Part shown: piece after piece, positions 1-7,275 of the stretch
Layout: each line of letters starts with the position of its first letter
Numbering within the stretch: the first letter of the stretch is position 1
Origin: an uncultured Robinsoniella sp.
GTDB taxonomy: Bacteria; Bacillota; Clostridia; Lachnospirales; Lachnospiraceae
Assembly (NCBI GenBank): GCA_900539655.1
Contig: UQCR01000131.1
Span: forward strand, 1-17,297
Direction: 5' to 3'
DNA length: 17,297 nt
Notes under the pieces: generated by a model
The model's input: the letters and a program-made list of their open reading frames with translations, nothing else
Databases searched by the model: none
Told to the model about the DNA's origin: nothing
Translations under genes and position numbers: made by a program

Positions 1-273
1 TTGAAAACTAGTAAACGTTGGGAAAGTCTATACGCTATGTTATTCATCGCTTACTATTATGACACTTGTAAGTAAAGACCACGCAGGATTTTCGTTAGAT
101 ACTCCTGACACCAAAGGTATTGAGGTGGACTAATTGAAGCAACCCACTACATTTTTTTGTAACTTTTTCTATAAGTGACAATTTGCGAAAAACTACTGAC
201 AGTACCTATCGCATTAGAATGTATTCCGAATAATATTATAGAATTTATTGATGAGCCACATCATAATAAGTAA
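1..273 (+). other. Gene-poor AT-rich flank with short open-frame fragments (possible decayed gene end)
   Basis: No intact gene is visible here. The + strand has three short open stretches in different frames: codons 1-72 ending in TAA at 73-75, a frame closing with TAA at 131-133 (ending GIEVD), and a frame from GTG 175 to TAA 271-273 (33 codons counting the stop, ending EPHHNK). The last stop is followed within a few bases by a rightward terminator-like hairpin, so it may be the true end of a gene disrupted upstream by frameshifts or truncated by the window edge. I do not recognise any of the fragments, and a run of stops in every frame argues against a functional protein. A minus-strand frame across roughly 45-155 is equally short. 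The region may be debris of a mobile element next to the STAND gene, but that is inference from position and composition. Confidence 0.3.
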
Positions 274-276
274 ACA

Positions 277-325
277 AGGGATATCCCCATACTATGTATA
301 GGAATATCCCTCTTTATATTTTTGT
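277..325 (+). terminator. Probable rightward intrinsic terminator
   Basis: The arms AGGGATAT (277-284) and ATATCCCT (304-311) form a perfect 8-bp stem, with a few further C-G pairs possible inside a roughly 19-nt loop. The right arm is followed by a T-rich stretch (CTTTATATTTTTG). It begins 3 bases after the TAA at 271-273, which fits the end of a + strand transcript entering from the left. The T-tract is interrupted, so efficiency is uncertain. The arms also pair on the minus strand, where the hairpin would sit about 110 bp beyond the STAND gene stop, but no T-tract follows in that direction. Confidence 0.5.
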
Positions 326-335
326 ATATTCTTTC

Positions 336-402
336 GTTTGTAAATCCCCACTCTGCGAGTGCCTGCGGTAAAGGGATTGACAAACTTTACTCAGTTACAA
401 AC
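336..402. repeat. Inverted repeat with nested hairpin and a second partner arm
   Basis: The arm GTTTGTAAATCCC (336-348) pairs with GGGATTGACAAAC (373-385) over 13 bp with a single mismatch. Inside the loop a perfect 5-bp hairpin, CACTC-TGC-GAGTG, sits at 349-361. A third segment, TTACAAAC (395-402), is also perfectly complementary to the first 8 bases of the left arm, so two alternative foldings compete. It lies 20 bp beyond the stop codon of the STAND gene. Neither strand has a convincing T-run directly after the long stem, so a simple terminator is not the best explanation. An end of an integrated element, a recombinase site or a structured 3' UTR are possible. Confidence 0.5.
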
Positions 403-421
403 AACAAGTGTTAGTTTAGCT

Positions 422-3400
422 TCACCCTCTTAAAATCTCATCAATTTGTTTTGATTCAATTTGCTTTTTTAAATAACCAATTTTTGTTTCTACCAGGTTT
501 TTATGCTTTATCCATTTTAAACCTATAAAGTTTGGAAGCAATGATTCAAGAAACTCAATCCAAGTAGAATACATAGGTACTGCACTGCCTGACCAACTCC
601 ATGAAGTAGGCGTTAAAGGTATCCTTTCAAAACATTCAAATAATGAATTATTCTCAAGGAACAGCAAAATATATTCCTTTTTTCTTTCAATTCCCAATTT
701 TGATATAACTGAAAATAGGCAATACATTTTTGTTTCATCATTGGAGAATAGTTGAATGCATTGCCGCACCCACTCATCTTGCCTTCCCAACAGTTTTTGC
801 TCATTTTGAACTGGTAATAATAAAGATTCTAAAAAATATGGTACTGACATCGTGGGAAACTTACAATCCCTTATTAGCTGTTCGAAAATCCTATTATATA
901 TTTCGATAAAATCATCTAAATCGAAAAAGCAACGATGCTTTTCCTGATTATCGCTAAAAGAGCCATTATTTTTATTTATTAAATATGCTATATACCTTTC
1001 CAGTATGGACGGTCTAACCAAATATATTTTTTCCAAGAATTTTCCGTTATAATCGTGGTGATTATCATATGACATCATGGAGCAATAAATTTCTTCAAGT
1101 AATTCCAAATCGCAATTAAATTTTTGAATTACTTCTTGCGCTGTATTATGATGGTTATTAAACAACAAATCAAAATAAATATGTACTATAAAGGGTGAAT
1201 ACTCCATTTTAGTTAAAATAATTTTACACCCTTTTATAAATGCTTGTTCATCTATTATATTATACTTCTCCAAAAAATCCACATCACGCATTGATGATGA
1301 AGTAATATCTCTATCAGAAGTATCTTCTAAAAAGCTGTAAAGCCTATGTAAATGACTTTCGGTAATTAACTCTTGCGGCAGTTCATGATAATAGGCATAC
1401 AGCCAAGCATTTTTCTGACTATATTCTCTATCAATAATAATTTGATGCACTTCTGAATCAGACAATAAGGAAAAAAGAATGCCAATCAAGCGATTTGGAT
1501 GTAAATTATTTGGTGTATCTTTTTCTATGTAATACTTAATAGCATCAATGCAGCAATCTTTTTTAAGAGAAATCACATCAAAGGCAATTCCTAACCCCTC
1601 TCCAATTTCCCAAGCAGTATGACCATCTAGGTTCTTAATTTTATGGCAAACATCGATTAATTGCTTGAACATTACAAAATCACAATTAGAAACGTATTGC
1701 TCAATTGATTGTCGCTTTAGTTTTTCACATTCTTTATAATCAACACTTTCTTTGTAATCTGACCCTTTAAGAAGAAAATATAGCTGAAGTTGCTCTCCTT
1801 CAAAGTATTTAGCAGATAATGATTCGCAAGAAAGATTCAAACTATTGAAAATATGCGCTATTCTGTTCACTAAAAGACAGTTTGTTAATTCATCTGGCGG
1901 AAATTCTGATTCTAAAATCGAATTAATATACTCTAGGTCAAATTGTAAAACTGGAATGCTAATATCTTCAACTGTGCCGCCATAAGAATCAAGAATTTTT
2001 CTGACTTTTGCTCTATATTTATCAATTTTGCAAAGAAGGAATAAAGATTCCCAAACTAGCTTTCGGTATTTTTCAACACCTTCCGATATAACTAATGGAA
2101 TATGGTACATAGTAAATGTGTGTTTTCGTCCTCCTTCCGTTGGCGAAAAATGCAATTTCAAAAATTCTTTTGCTATATCCAAAAAAAGTGTTACTATGAA
2201 TTCCTGCTTCCAATCACTTGAATATTCTATAATTTTTTTAATAAATGTTATTTGCGTATAAAAACCACAGTGCATAGAATCTTTATAAATTCCATAATAT
2301 CGATTAATTGCGTGATAAAATTCCATATATAAATCTGGTCGTTTTAAATAATACTGAAAAAGCAAATCACAGGCTGTTGGCAAATCGGTCATATTTGCAA
2401 AACCGCCAAGAATTTCGATGATATCGTTCGTTACGTTCTGATAATTTTTACCCTTTTCAATATCAATTTCAGAGCATTCCATAATCACTTCATCTTCAAG
2501 TTCAATTTCATTTTGCAAAATCAAAAGTGTCTCTGTGGGATTGATACGAAAAAACACTTTGACAAATTCAAAGAAAAATGGGGATTCTTCGGTTGATAAT
2601 TCATCCCATAACAATTTTATTTCTTTCTCAATAAAATTGAAAAGCTTTTCATTTCTGAATATATTAAGAAGTGTATTAATAGAGGATATGGTTCGCTCTC
2701 TATAGCTTTGAAAACAAGCTTTAATCATTTCTGATAGGCTGAGTAATTTTTTATCGAAAAAAACATATTTAAGCAAATAATTAGACAGACATTGCTCAGA
2801 AAAACGAACTGCTTTATCATTGCAAATATCAACAATTTCCTGCTCGTGAAGCTTACGGATATTTTCAATAAAATCATCTCGGCTTAATCCTTTTTCCTGT
2901 AGAATTGGCAAAAAAGCATCAATGTGTTCTAAATGAATGGCTTCCAAAAAAGCAACTATGCCAGCAGTTATGCACATGCTATTGTCGCTAAGCAATTGAT
3001 TACCTTCTAAAGAAGATCCATAATAATCTTCATATAATTGTGATACATCATTTATAGAATTCAAATGGTTTGAATTGCATGCTACTTTCCCTGCAAGAAT
3101 AGCAATACGTGCATTTCCTTCCGCGATTCTTATAATTCTTTCGTGATAATCTTGATTCATAATGCCTAATGCAGTTTGAAGAAGTTTCTTAATCTCGTCA
3201 TCCGTAAATGAATTTATATTTATAGTATCATACGAAGTAATTTCCCGAACATCATTTATCACTTTTTGAAGTGCATAATCTCGCACTGTAATAAGTATTT
3301 TTACATTATACCCTTCTGGTTTCATGGTGGTATACCGAATGATATGTTGCAATCCCGACAATTGATTTGCATCATCAACAAAAAGAAAATAGTTCCCGGG

Positions 3401-4165
3401 CTTATCTATAAAAAGCTTCAAGTCCTCATATATTGGTAAGGCATTACTGTGAATACAGTAGAACTTTTCATTATTGTTATCTGGGCGATTTTTAAAATAA
3501 TGCAATGCTAATCGAGTCTTTCCTGTGCCTGCTGAACCACTGAGTATAACAACATCCGCTTTCAAATAAGCTTCGCCAATATCTTTAAGCTCTTTTTCTC
3601 TGAATAAAAATTTAGTGTCTATTGGAGCAGCCATTTTGTTCAAATTATAGCGATTAATGAAATCGTCATATGATTGAATTTGGTCAGTACTTATTGGTAT
3701 ACCCAAAAAATCACGAGAAAGATTATGATGGAAGAGGTATATGTCTTCTGCAAGTTTATCAATCCCAATAACCGTAAGCTTGACTCCAACATCTTCACAT
3801 AAAGCTTTTACCTCGCTATCTTGCAAGGGTGTAAGATTTGATGAAGTATGACAATAAATTATTTCTAAGATTTTATCATGCGGAACACCTGTCTTTGATG
3901 TATCAAGACACTTTTCAAGGTCATCCTTAATCTTTGCAAATAAGCCTGTCCTTTGAGTTGTATATTCTACAAAAATATACTTTCCATTTGATGCAATAAA
4001 ATAAGTGTCTGGTGTCCCTGGTGTAGTCTTTCGTGTACCTGCTTCTCCACCAAGAGAAACTATATTGGGATAGCCAACTTTATATAAATAAGAATCGCAA
4101 AGATTTTGAAATGACCCTGCATCCAGTTGGAGTATTTTTTGTTTGATACTTTCAATATTAGCCAT
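422..4165 (-). CDS. STAND-family NTPase with N-terminal PD-(D/E)xK nuclease-like domain; candidate antiphage (Avs-like) protein
   Basis: The protein has 1247 residues from ATG 4165. A GTG three codons upstream lies inside the ribosome site and is not the likely start. Residues about 15-155 resemble a restriction-endonuclease fold: a GY motif near 31, GTPDTYF with D53, then a hydrophobic strand ending in E67 (FVEYTTQ). About 185-420 is a P-loop NTPase: Walker A GSAGTGKT at 210-217, Walker B LFVDD at 261-265, and a sensor-like ITVRD at 292-296 with R295, the pattern of STAND ATPases (AP-ATPase/NACHT relatives). The remaining ~800 residues are predominantly helical by eye with no recognised motif, as in STAND sensor arms, and end in a Trp/Ser-rich patch near 1185-1202. 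No membrane segment is seen. Known relatives oligomerise on sensing a phage protein and activate the N-terminal effector; applying that here is inference. The gene is far more AT-rich than its neighbours (15 of 60 bases G/C in 2281-2340), which suggests transfer. It follows rlmD by 36 bp. Confidence 0.8.
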   Translation of the reverse strand: MANIESIKQKILQLDAGSFQNLCDSYLYKVGYPNIVSLGGEAGTRKTTPGTPDTYFIASNGKYIFVEYTTQRTGLFAKIKDDLEKCLDTSKTGVPHDKILEIIYCHTSSNLTPLQDSEVKALCEDVGVKLTVIGIDKLAEDIYLFHHNLSRDFLGIPISTDQIQSYDDFINRYNLNKMAAPIDTKFLFREKELKDIGEAYLKADVVILSGSAGTGKTRLALHYFKNRPDNNNEKFYCIHSNALPIYEDLKLFIDKPGNYFLFVDDANQLSGLQHIIRYTTMKPEGYNVKILITVRDYALQKVINDVREITSYDTININSFTDDEIKKLLQTALGIMNQDYHERIIRIAEGNARIAILAGKVACNSNHLNSINDVSQLYEDYYGSSLEGNQLLSDNSMCITAGIVAFLEAIHLEHIDAFLPILQEKGLSRDDFIENIRKLHEQEIVDICNDKAVRFSEQCLSNYLLKYVFFDKKLLSLSEMIKACFQSYRERTISSINTLLNIFRNEKLFNFIEKEIKLLWDELSTEESPFFFEFVKVFFRINPTETLLILQNEIELEDEVIMECSEIDIEKGKNYQNVTNDIIEILGGFANMTDLPTACDLLFQYYLKRPDLYMEFYHAINRYYGIYKDSMHCGFYTQITFIKKIIEYSSDWKQEFIVTLFLDIAKEFLKLHFSPTEGGRKHTFTMYHIPLVISEGVEKYRKLVWESLFLLCKIDKYRAKVRKILDSYGGTVEDISIPVLQFDLEYINSILESEFPPDELTNCLLVNRIAHIFNSLNLSCESLSAKYFEGEQLQLYFLLKGSDYKESVDYKECEKLKRQSIEQYVSNCDFVMFKQLIDVCHKIKNLDGHTAWEIGEGLGIAFDVISLKKDCCIDAIKYYIEKDTPNNLHPNRLIGILFSLLSDSEVHQIIIDREYSQKNAWLYAYYHELPQELITESHLHRLYSFLEDTSDRDITSSSMRDVDFLEKYNIIDEQAFIKGCKIILTKMEYSPFIVHIYFDLLFNNHHNTAQEVIQKFNCDLELLEEIYCSMMSYDNHHDYNGKFLEKIYLVRPSILERYIAYLINKNNGSFSDNQEKHRCFFDLDDFIEIYNRIFEQLIRDCKFPTMSVPYFLESLLLPVQNEQKLLGRQDEWVRQCIQLFSNDETKMYCLFSVISKLGIERKKEYILLFLENNSLFECFERIPLTPTSWSWSGSAVPMYSTWIEFLESLLPNFIGLKWIKHKNLVETKIGYLKKQIESKQIDEILRG

Positions 4166-4171
4166 AATTAG

Positions 4172-4179
4172 CACCTCTA
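4172..4179 (-). promoter_or_regulatory. Ribosome binding site deciding the STAND gene start
   Basis: On the minus strand TAGAGGTG lies 6 bases before ATG 4165. It overlaps the in-frame GTG at 4174, which would otherwise add three residues. The spacing fits the ATG and excludes the GTG. Confidence 0.7.
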
Positions 4180-4201
4180 CTATTTGAAATTTTTTGTTCC
4201 A

Positions 4202-5863
4202 CTAAATCATCTGAAAGTGCTTTAATGCATCTTCAATAGCTTTTTCTTTTTCTGACGGTACTTGTGGAACTTTGGCTTTACCCTCACCCAAGTTATAGTT
4301 GATTCGTTCTATCAGCCCATGCTTCCTTTTTACTTGCGCTATATATAATTGCGAAACTTTAAATCCTGCATTATCAAGAACATACTGCTTGATTTCAGCA
4401 TAGGTTGCCTTACTTTCAGCAGTAGTCAAGTCCATCTCATCAAGGTCAATTTCAACTTCAATAGATTGCGCCGTTTTTAGTTTGGACAATAAAACCACGG
4501 TCTCAACATGCCCCGTATTCCCAAACATATCCACCCCCCGCACTCTCTCAATCTCATACCCCCCATCACAAAGATACCTCAGATCCCTTGCCAGCGTAGC
4601 GCTATCGCAGCTCACATACACCACCTTGGGAACTCCCATTTCCAAGATAGCCTTCAGCAAAGCTTCCTCGCACCCTTTCCTTGGCGGGTCAACCACAATC
4701 ACATCCGCTTTCACATTCCCCTCAGCCAACTTCCTGGGCAATACTTCTTCGGACTTCCCAACATAAAACTCCGCATTCTCTATCCCATTTAACTTCGCAT
4801 TCCTTTTTGCATCCTCTATCGCCTCCGGCACAATTTCCACTCCATATACCTGCTTAGCCCTCTGAGCCAAAAACAGCGAAATGGTCCCGATACCACAGTA
4901 GAGATCCCACACCGTCTCATTTCCGGTCAGACCTGCATATTCCAGCGCAGTGCCATAGAGTTTCTCAGTCTGTGCCGGATTAACCTGGTAGAAGGACAGG
5001 GGAGAAATTTGGTACTTCACATCACCGATATAATCTTCGATATATCCTTTTCCCCATAATTCTACTATCTCTCTTCCAAGAATTACATTTGTTTTCTCAC
5101 GATTCACATTCAGGGTTATGCTGGTCATTCCATCCAGTTCACAAAGGCTTTTGATCAGCTTCTCCTGATTTGGCAGTGACTTTCCATTTACTATGATACA
5201 GACCATGATTTCTTTTGTCCGAAAACCATAGCGGATCAGAACATGGCGTACCAGACCTTTTCCGGTAGTTTCATTGTAGGAAGAAACCTTGTTTTCGTTC
5301 ATGTAATCAATGACTTTATCCAGGATCGTTTCATTAATGTCTACGCCCAGGAAGCACTTGCGATTGGGAATGATATCATGGGTTCTGCCTGCATAAAAGC
5401 CTGCGATGATATAGCCGTCCTTGTCTGTTCCGATGGGGAACTGGGCTTTGTTCCGGTAATAAAACGGTTCTTTCATTCCTATGATAGGCTCCATGGGTGG
5501 ATTCTCAAACTTCCCGATTCGGATCAGATTGTTGCGGATTTTATTTTCTTTGAATATGAGCTGTTGATCATAGGACATTTCCTGAATCTGGCAGCCTCCG
5601 CATTGTCTGGCAACCGGACATTTGGCTTCTATACGGTATGGGGAAGGCTCTTTAATTTTGATCACCCTTGCATAGCCATAATTTTTCTTGGCTTTTGTGA
5701 TTTTTGCCTCGATCACATCTCCAATTACCGCATCTTTGACAAACAGCGTATATCCGTCTACCTTGCCGATTCCTTCTCCATCCATGCCAATATCTTCTAT
5801 TTTAACTTCCAATAAATCATTCTTCTTCATTGAAATAACTTCTGCTCGATCATTCTTTTTCAT
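4202..5863 (-). CDS. rlmD: 23S rRNA (uracil-5-)-methyltransferase RlmD/RumA with C-terminal extension
   Basis: This is a SAM-dependent enzyme of the TrmA/RlmD/RlmCD group that makes 5-methyluridine in 23S rRNA. Residues about 13-72 are a TRAM RNA-binding domain. The [4Fe-4S] ligands are C82, C88, C91 (CPVARQCGGC) and C170 (PNRKC). The SAM loop is WDLYCGIGT (319-327), VVDPPRKG lies at 390-397, and the catalytic nucleophile is C419 in YVSCD, with HVETVVLL at 452-459. The canonical enzyme ends near 462; residues about 466-553 are an extra module (DEMDLTTAESKATY through KHFQMI) that I recall from clostridial homologues. Base composition falls inside the extension: 32 of 60 G/C in 4561-4620 against 19 of 60 in 4321-4380. 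I keep the first ATG because AAAGGGA precedes it; an in-frame ATG at 5830 belongs to a 33-bp duplication. RlmD and RlmCD cannot be told apart by eye. Confidence 0.9.
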   Translation of the reverse strand: MKKNDRAEVISMKKNDLLEVKIEDIGMDGEGIGKVDGYTLFVKDAVIGDVIEAKITKAKKNYGYARVIKIKEPSPYRIEAKCPVARQCGGCQIQEMSYDQQLIFKENKIRNNLIRIGKFENPPMEPIIGMKEPFYYRNKAQFPIGTDKDGYIIAGFYAGRTHDIIPNRKCFLGVDINETILDKVIDYMNENKVSSYNETTGKGLVRHVLIRYGFRTKEIMVCIIVNGKSLPNQEKLIKSLCELDGMTSITLNVNREKTNVILGREIVELWGKGYIEDYIGDVKYQISPLSFYQVNPAQTEKLYGTALEYAGLTGNETVWDLYCGIGTISLFLAQRAKQVYGVEIVPEAIEDAKRNAKLNGIENAEFYVGKSEEVLPRKLAEGNVKADVIVVDPPRKGCEEALLKAILEMGVPKVVYVSCDSATLARDLRYLCDGGYEIERVRGVDMFGNTGHVETVVLLSKLKTAQSIEVEIDLDEMDLTTAESKATYAEIKQYVLDNAGFKVSQLYIAQVKRKHGLIERINYNLGEGKAKVPQVPSEKEKAIEDALKHFQMI

Positions 5864-5878
5864 TAAAATAATTTCCCT
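5814..5878 (-). repeat. Imperfect 33-bp tandem duplication across the rlmD start
   Basis: Read on the minus strand, a unit containing ATTATTTTA-ATG-AAAAAGAATGAT is followed directly by GTTATTTCA-ATG-AAGAAGAATGAT. The protein therefore begins MKKND-RAEVIS-MKKND. Both copies carry an in-frame ATG (5863 and 5830), 33 bases apart. Only the first copy has a purine-rich ribosome site (AAAGGGA, 5874-5880) at about 10 bases. Confidence 0.7.
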
Positions 5879-5906
5879 TTCATCTACCTGCTGTAAATAA
5901 CAATTG

Positions 5907-5942
5907 AAAATATAGCAGGCACCAACCGGGCTGCCTGCTATA
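5907..5942 (-). terminator. Intrinsic terminator or attenuator upstream of rlmD
   Basis: TATAGCAGGCA (5911-5921) and TGCCTGCTATA (5932-5942) form a perfect 11-bp stem with a 10-nt loop. On the minus strand the stem is followed by TTTTCAATTG, a short U-tract. It would end the transcript coming from yhaM. Only 43 bases separate it from the rlmD ATG, too few for a full promoter downstream, so rlmD is either transcribed through it or uses a promoter overlapping it. Confidence 0.65.
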
Positions 5943-5970
5943 CACGTTCTGACTATTTTGTTGTATAAAA

Positions 5971-6200
5971 TCTATTACGTACCATTCACGTATTTTTACG
6001 GAATCTCTATGATATTACATAAACTCACATAATATTATATGATCTCACGTACCCTTACGTAATCTTGATAATATCACACAATCTCACGTACCCGTACATA
6101 ATCTAAATTATATCATATAATCTCACGTACCCGTACATAATCTCTATCATAGCACATAATCCCACGTATCTTTACGTAATCTCACGACACAATCTCACAC
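5971..6200. repeat. 39-bp (20+19) tandem repeat array in the yhaM-rlmD gap
   Basis: Ten complete short units start at 5984, 6004, 6023, 6043, 6063, 6082, 6102, 6121, 6141 and 6160, with partial units at both ends. The right part alternates a 20-bp unit of type TCTCACGTACCCGTACATAA with a 19-bp AT-rich unit of type TCTNNATNATATCACATAA, giving a 39-bp period. The 20-bp units at 6082 and 6121 are identical; others differ by a few bases. The units contain GTAC and ACGT dyads. There is no open frame through the array and no unique spacer sequence, so it is neither coding nor CRISPR. It fills most of the 383-bp gap between yhaM and rlmD; the rest holds the terminator hairpin and the rlmD ribosome site. 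Confidence 0.85.
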
Positions 6201-6246
6201 AACACCCCGACCGTCTCCAGCCATTTCTTCACCATCTATCTTTTCC

Positions 6247-7191
6247 TTAAATACTGGTCTTCCGAATATTAGATTCAAACAACCGGTTATACCCAAGCCA
6301 ATCAGTATTATCCCCAGCGCCCATGATTACTTCCTTCATGGTCTCCATCTTCGCATCGGTATTGTCAGCCAGATTCAGTGCCACTGCTTCTGCAAGCGCC
6401 GGTTTTTTCGGGGATCCGTATTCCAGTTCACCATGATGCGCCAGAATGCAGTGTCTCAATTCGCTTGCCAGTTTTGCCGGGAAGTTTGGTATTTTCCGGA
6501 TACTGCTGCCCAGTAATTCCGCACCGATGAATATATGTCCCAGAAGCTGTCCGTCGTCTGTGTAATCATTTTCCGGAAATGCTGATAATTCACGCATTTT
6601 TCCGATATCATGGAATACTGCTGAGGTAAACAGCAGGTCTTTATTTAAGAATGGATACTGACGTACATAGTCTGCACAGAGGTTCAGTACGCCAAGTGTA
6701 TGTTCTAACAGCCCTCCGACGAATCCATGATGTACGGATTTTGCTGCCGAATGGAATTTAAATGCTTTGATGAAGTTATCATTGTTTACAAAAAAGCTGT
6801 CTGTAAGCTCTTTGAGATATGGGTTTTGGATCTGACCGATCAGGCTCAGAAGCTCTTTGTACATTTCGTCTATATCTCTGGAGCTCACGGGAAGATAATC
6901 CGCAGGTTCATATTCGCCGGACTGTGCTATTCGGACACGTTTTATATTTAACTGTAAGGTGCCCTGGAAGCTGGTTACGTCTCCTACTACATCTATGTAA
7001 TCCATGGCATCAAAATCGTCGATTCCCTGGGAATTTGGATCCCAGATCTTCGCATCGATTGTGCCAGTCTTGTCCTGAAGAACTACGTTTTCATATGTTT
7101 TTCCATTTTTGGTAATGGCGGATTGTTTGTATTTACATAAATAGATATCTCCGACACGCTCACCCTCATGCAGCATTTCAATGTATTTCAT
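6247..7191 (-). CDS. yhaM: 3'-5' exoribonuclease YhaM (OB fold + HD domain)
   Basis: At 314 residues it has the same length as Bacillus subtilis YhaM, a 3'-to-5' exoribonuclease involved in RNA turnover and trimming. Residues about 10-90 form an OB-fold nucleic-acid-binding domain (YENVVLQDKTGTIDAKIWD). The catalytic HD domain follows at about 150-290, with HHGFVGGLLEH (154-164), FHDIGK with H194 and D195, H219, and AHHGELEYGSP with H252 and H253, the expected metal ligands. The weak ribosome site is an A-rich AGAGAAAAAAG just before the ATG. It is 81 bp downstream of the HtrA-like gene on the same strand and may be cotranscribed with it or use the promoter-like sequence at 7247-7275. The protein is soluble and cytoplasmic, with no sign of damage. 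Confidence 0.93.
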   Translation of the reverse strand: MKYIEMLHEGERVGDIYLCKYKQSAITKNGKTYENVVLQDKTGTIDAKIWDPNSQGIDDFDAMDYIDVVGDVTSFQGTLQLNIKRVRIAQSGEYEPADYLPVSSRDIDEMYKELLSLIGQIQNPYLKELTDSFFVNNDNFIKAFKFHSAAKSVHHGFVGGLLEHTLGVLNLCADYVRQYPFLNKDLLFTSAVFHDIGKMRELSAFPENDYTDDGQLLGHIFIGAELLGSSIRKIPNFPAKLASELRHCILAHHGELEYGSPKKPALAEAVALNLADNTDAKMETMKEVIMGAGDNTDWLGYNRLFESNIRKTSI

Positions 7192-7246
7192 AATCTTTTT
7201 TCTCTAACCTTTCCAAACTGTATATTATTTATAATCGCCGTCCACG

Positions 7247-7275
7247 ATTATACCACAAATAATCCACGGAATCTA
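7247..7275 (-). promoter_or_regulatory. Candidate yhaM promoter with overlapping dyad
   Basis: On the minus strand a perfect TATAAT (7252-7247), preceded by TGTGG (an extended -10 element), lies 17 bp from a weak -35, TAGATT (7275-7270), which overlaps the stop codon of the HtrA-like gene. An 8-bp perfect inverted repeat, TATAATCG / CGATTATA (7230-7237 and 7245-7252), covers the -10 and could be an operator or a hairpin in the leader. The -35 match is poor. Confidence 0.45.

Noticed and set aside
422..4165. Multi-gene defence island around the STAND gene
   Set aside because: All other genes to the right are recognisable housekeeping genes, and the left flank has no intact gene; within the window the system is a single gene.
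5243..5815. 190-codon + strand open frame opposite rlmD
   Set aside because: It lies entirely inside the well-supported rlmD gene on the other strand, has no ribosome site and shows no recognisable domain; it is a shadow of rlmD codon structure.
5971..6200. CRISPR array
   Set aside because: The 19-bp 'spacers' between 20-bp units resemble one another and the repeats themselves, and no cas gene is present; it is a tandem repeat.
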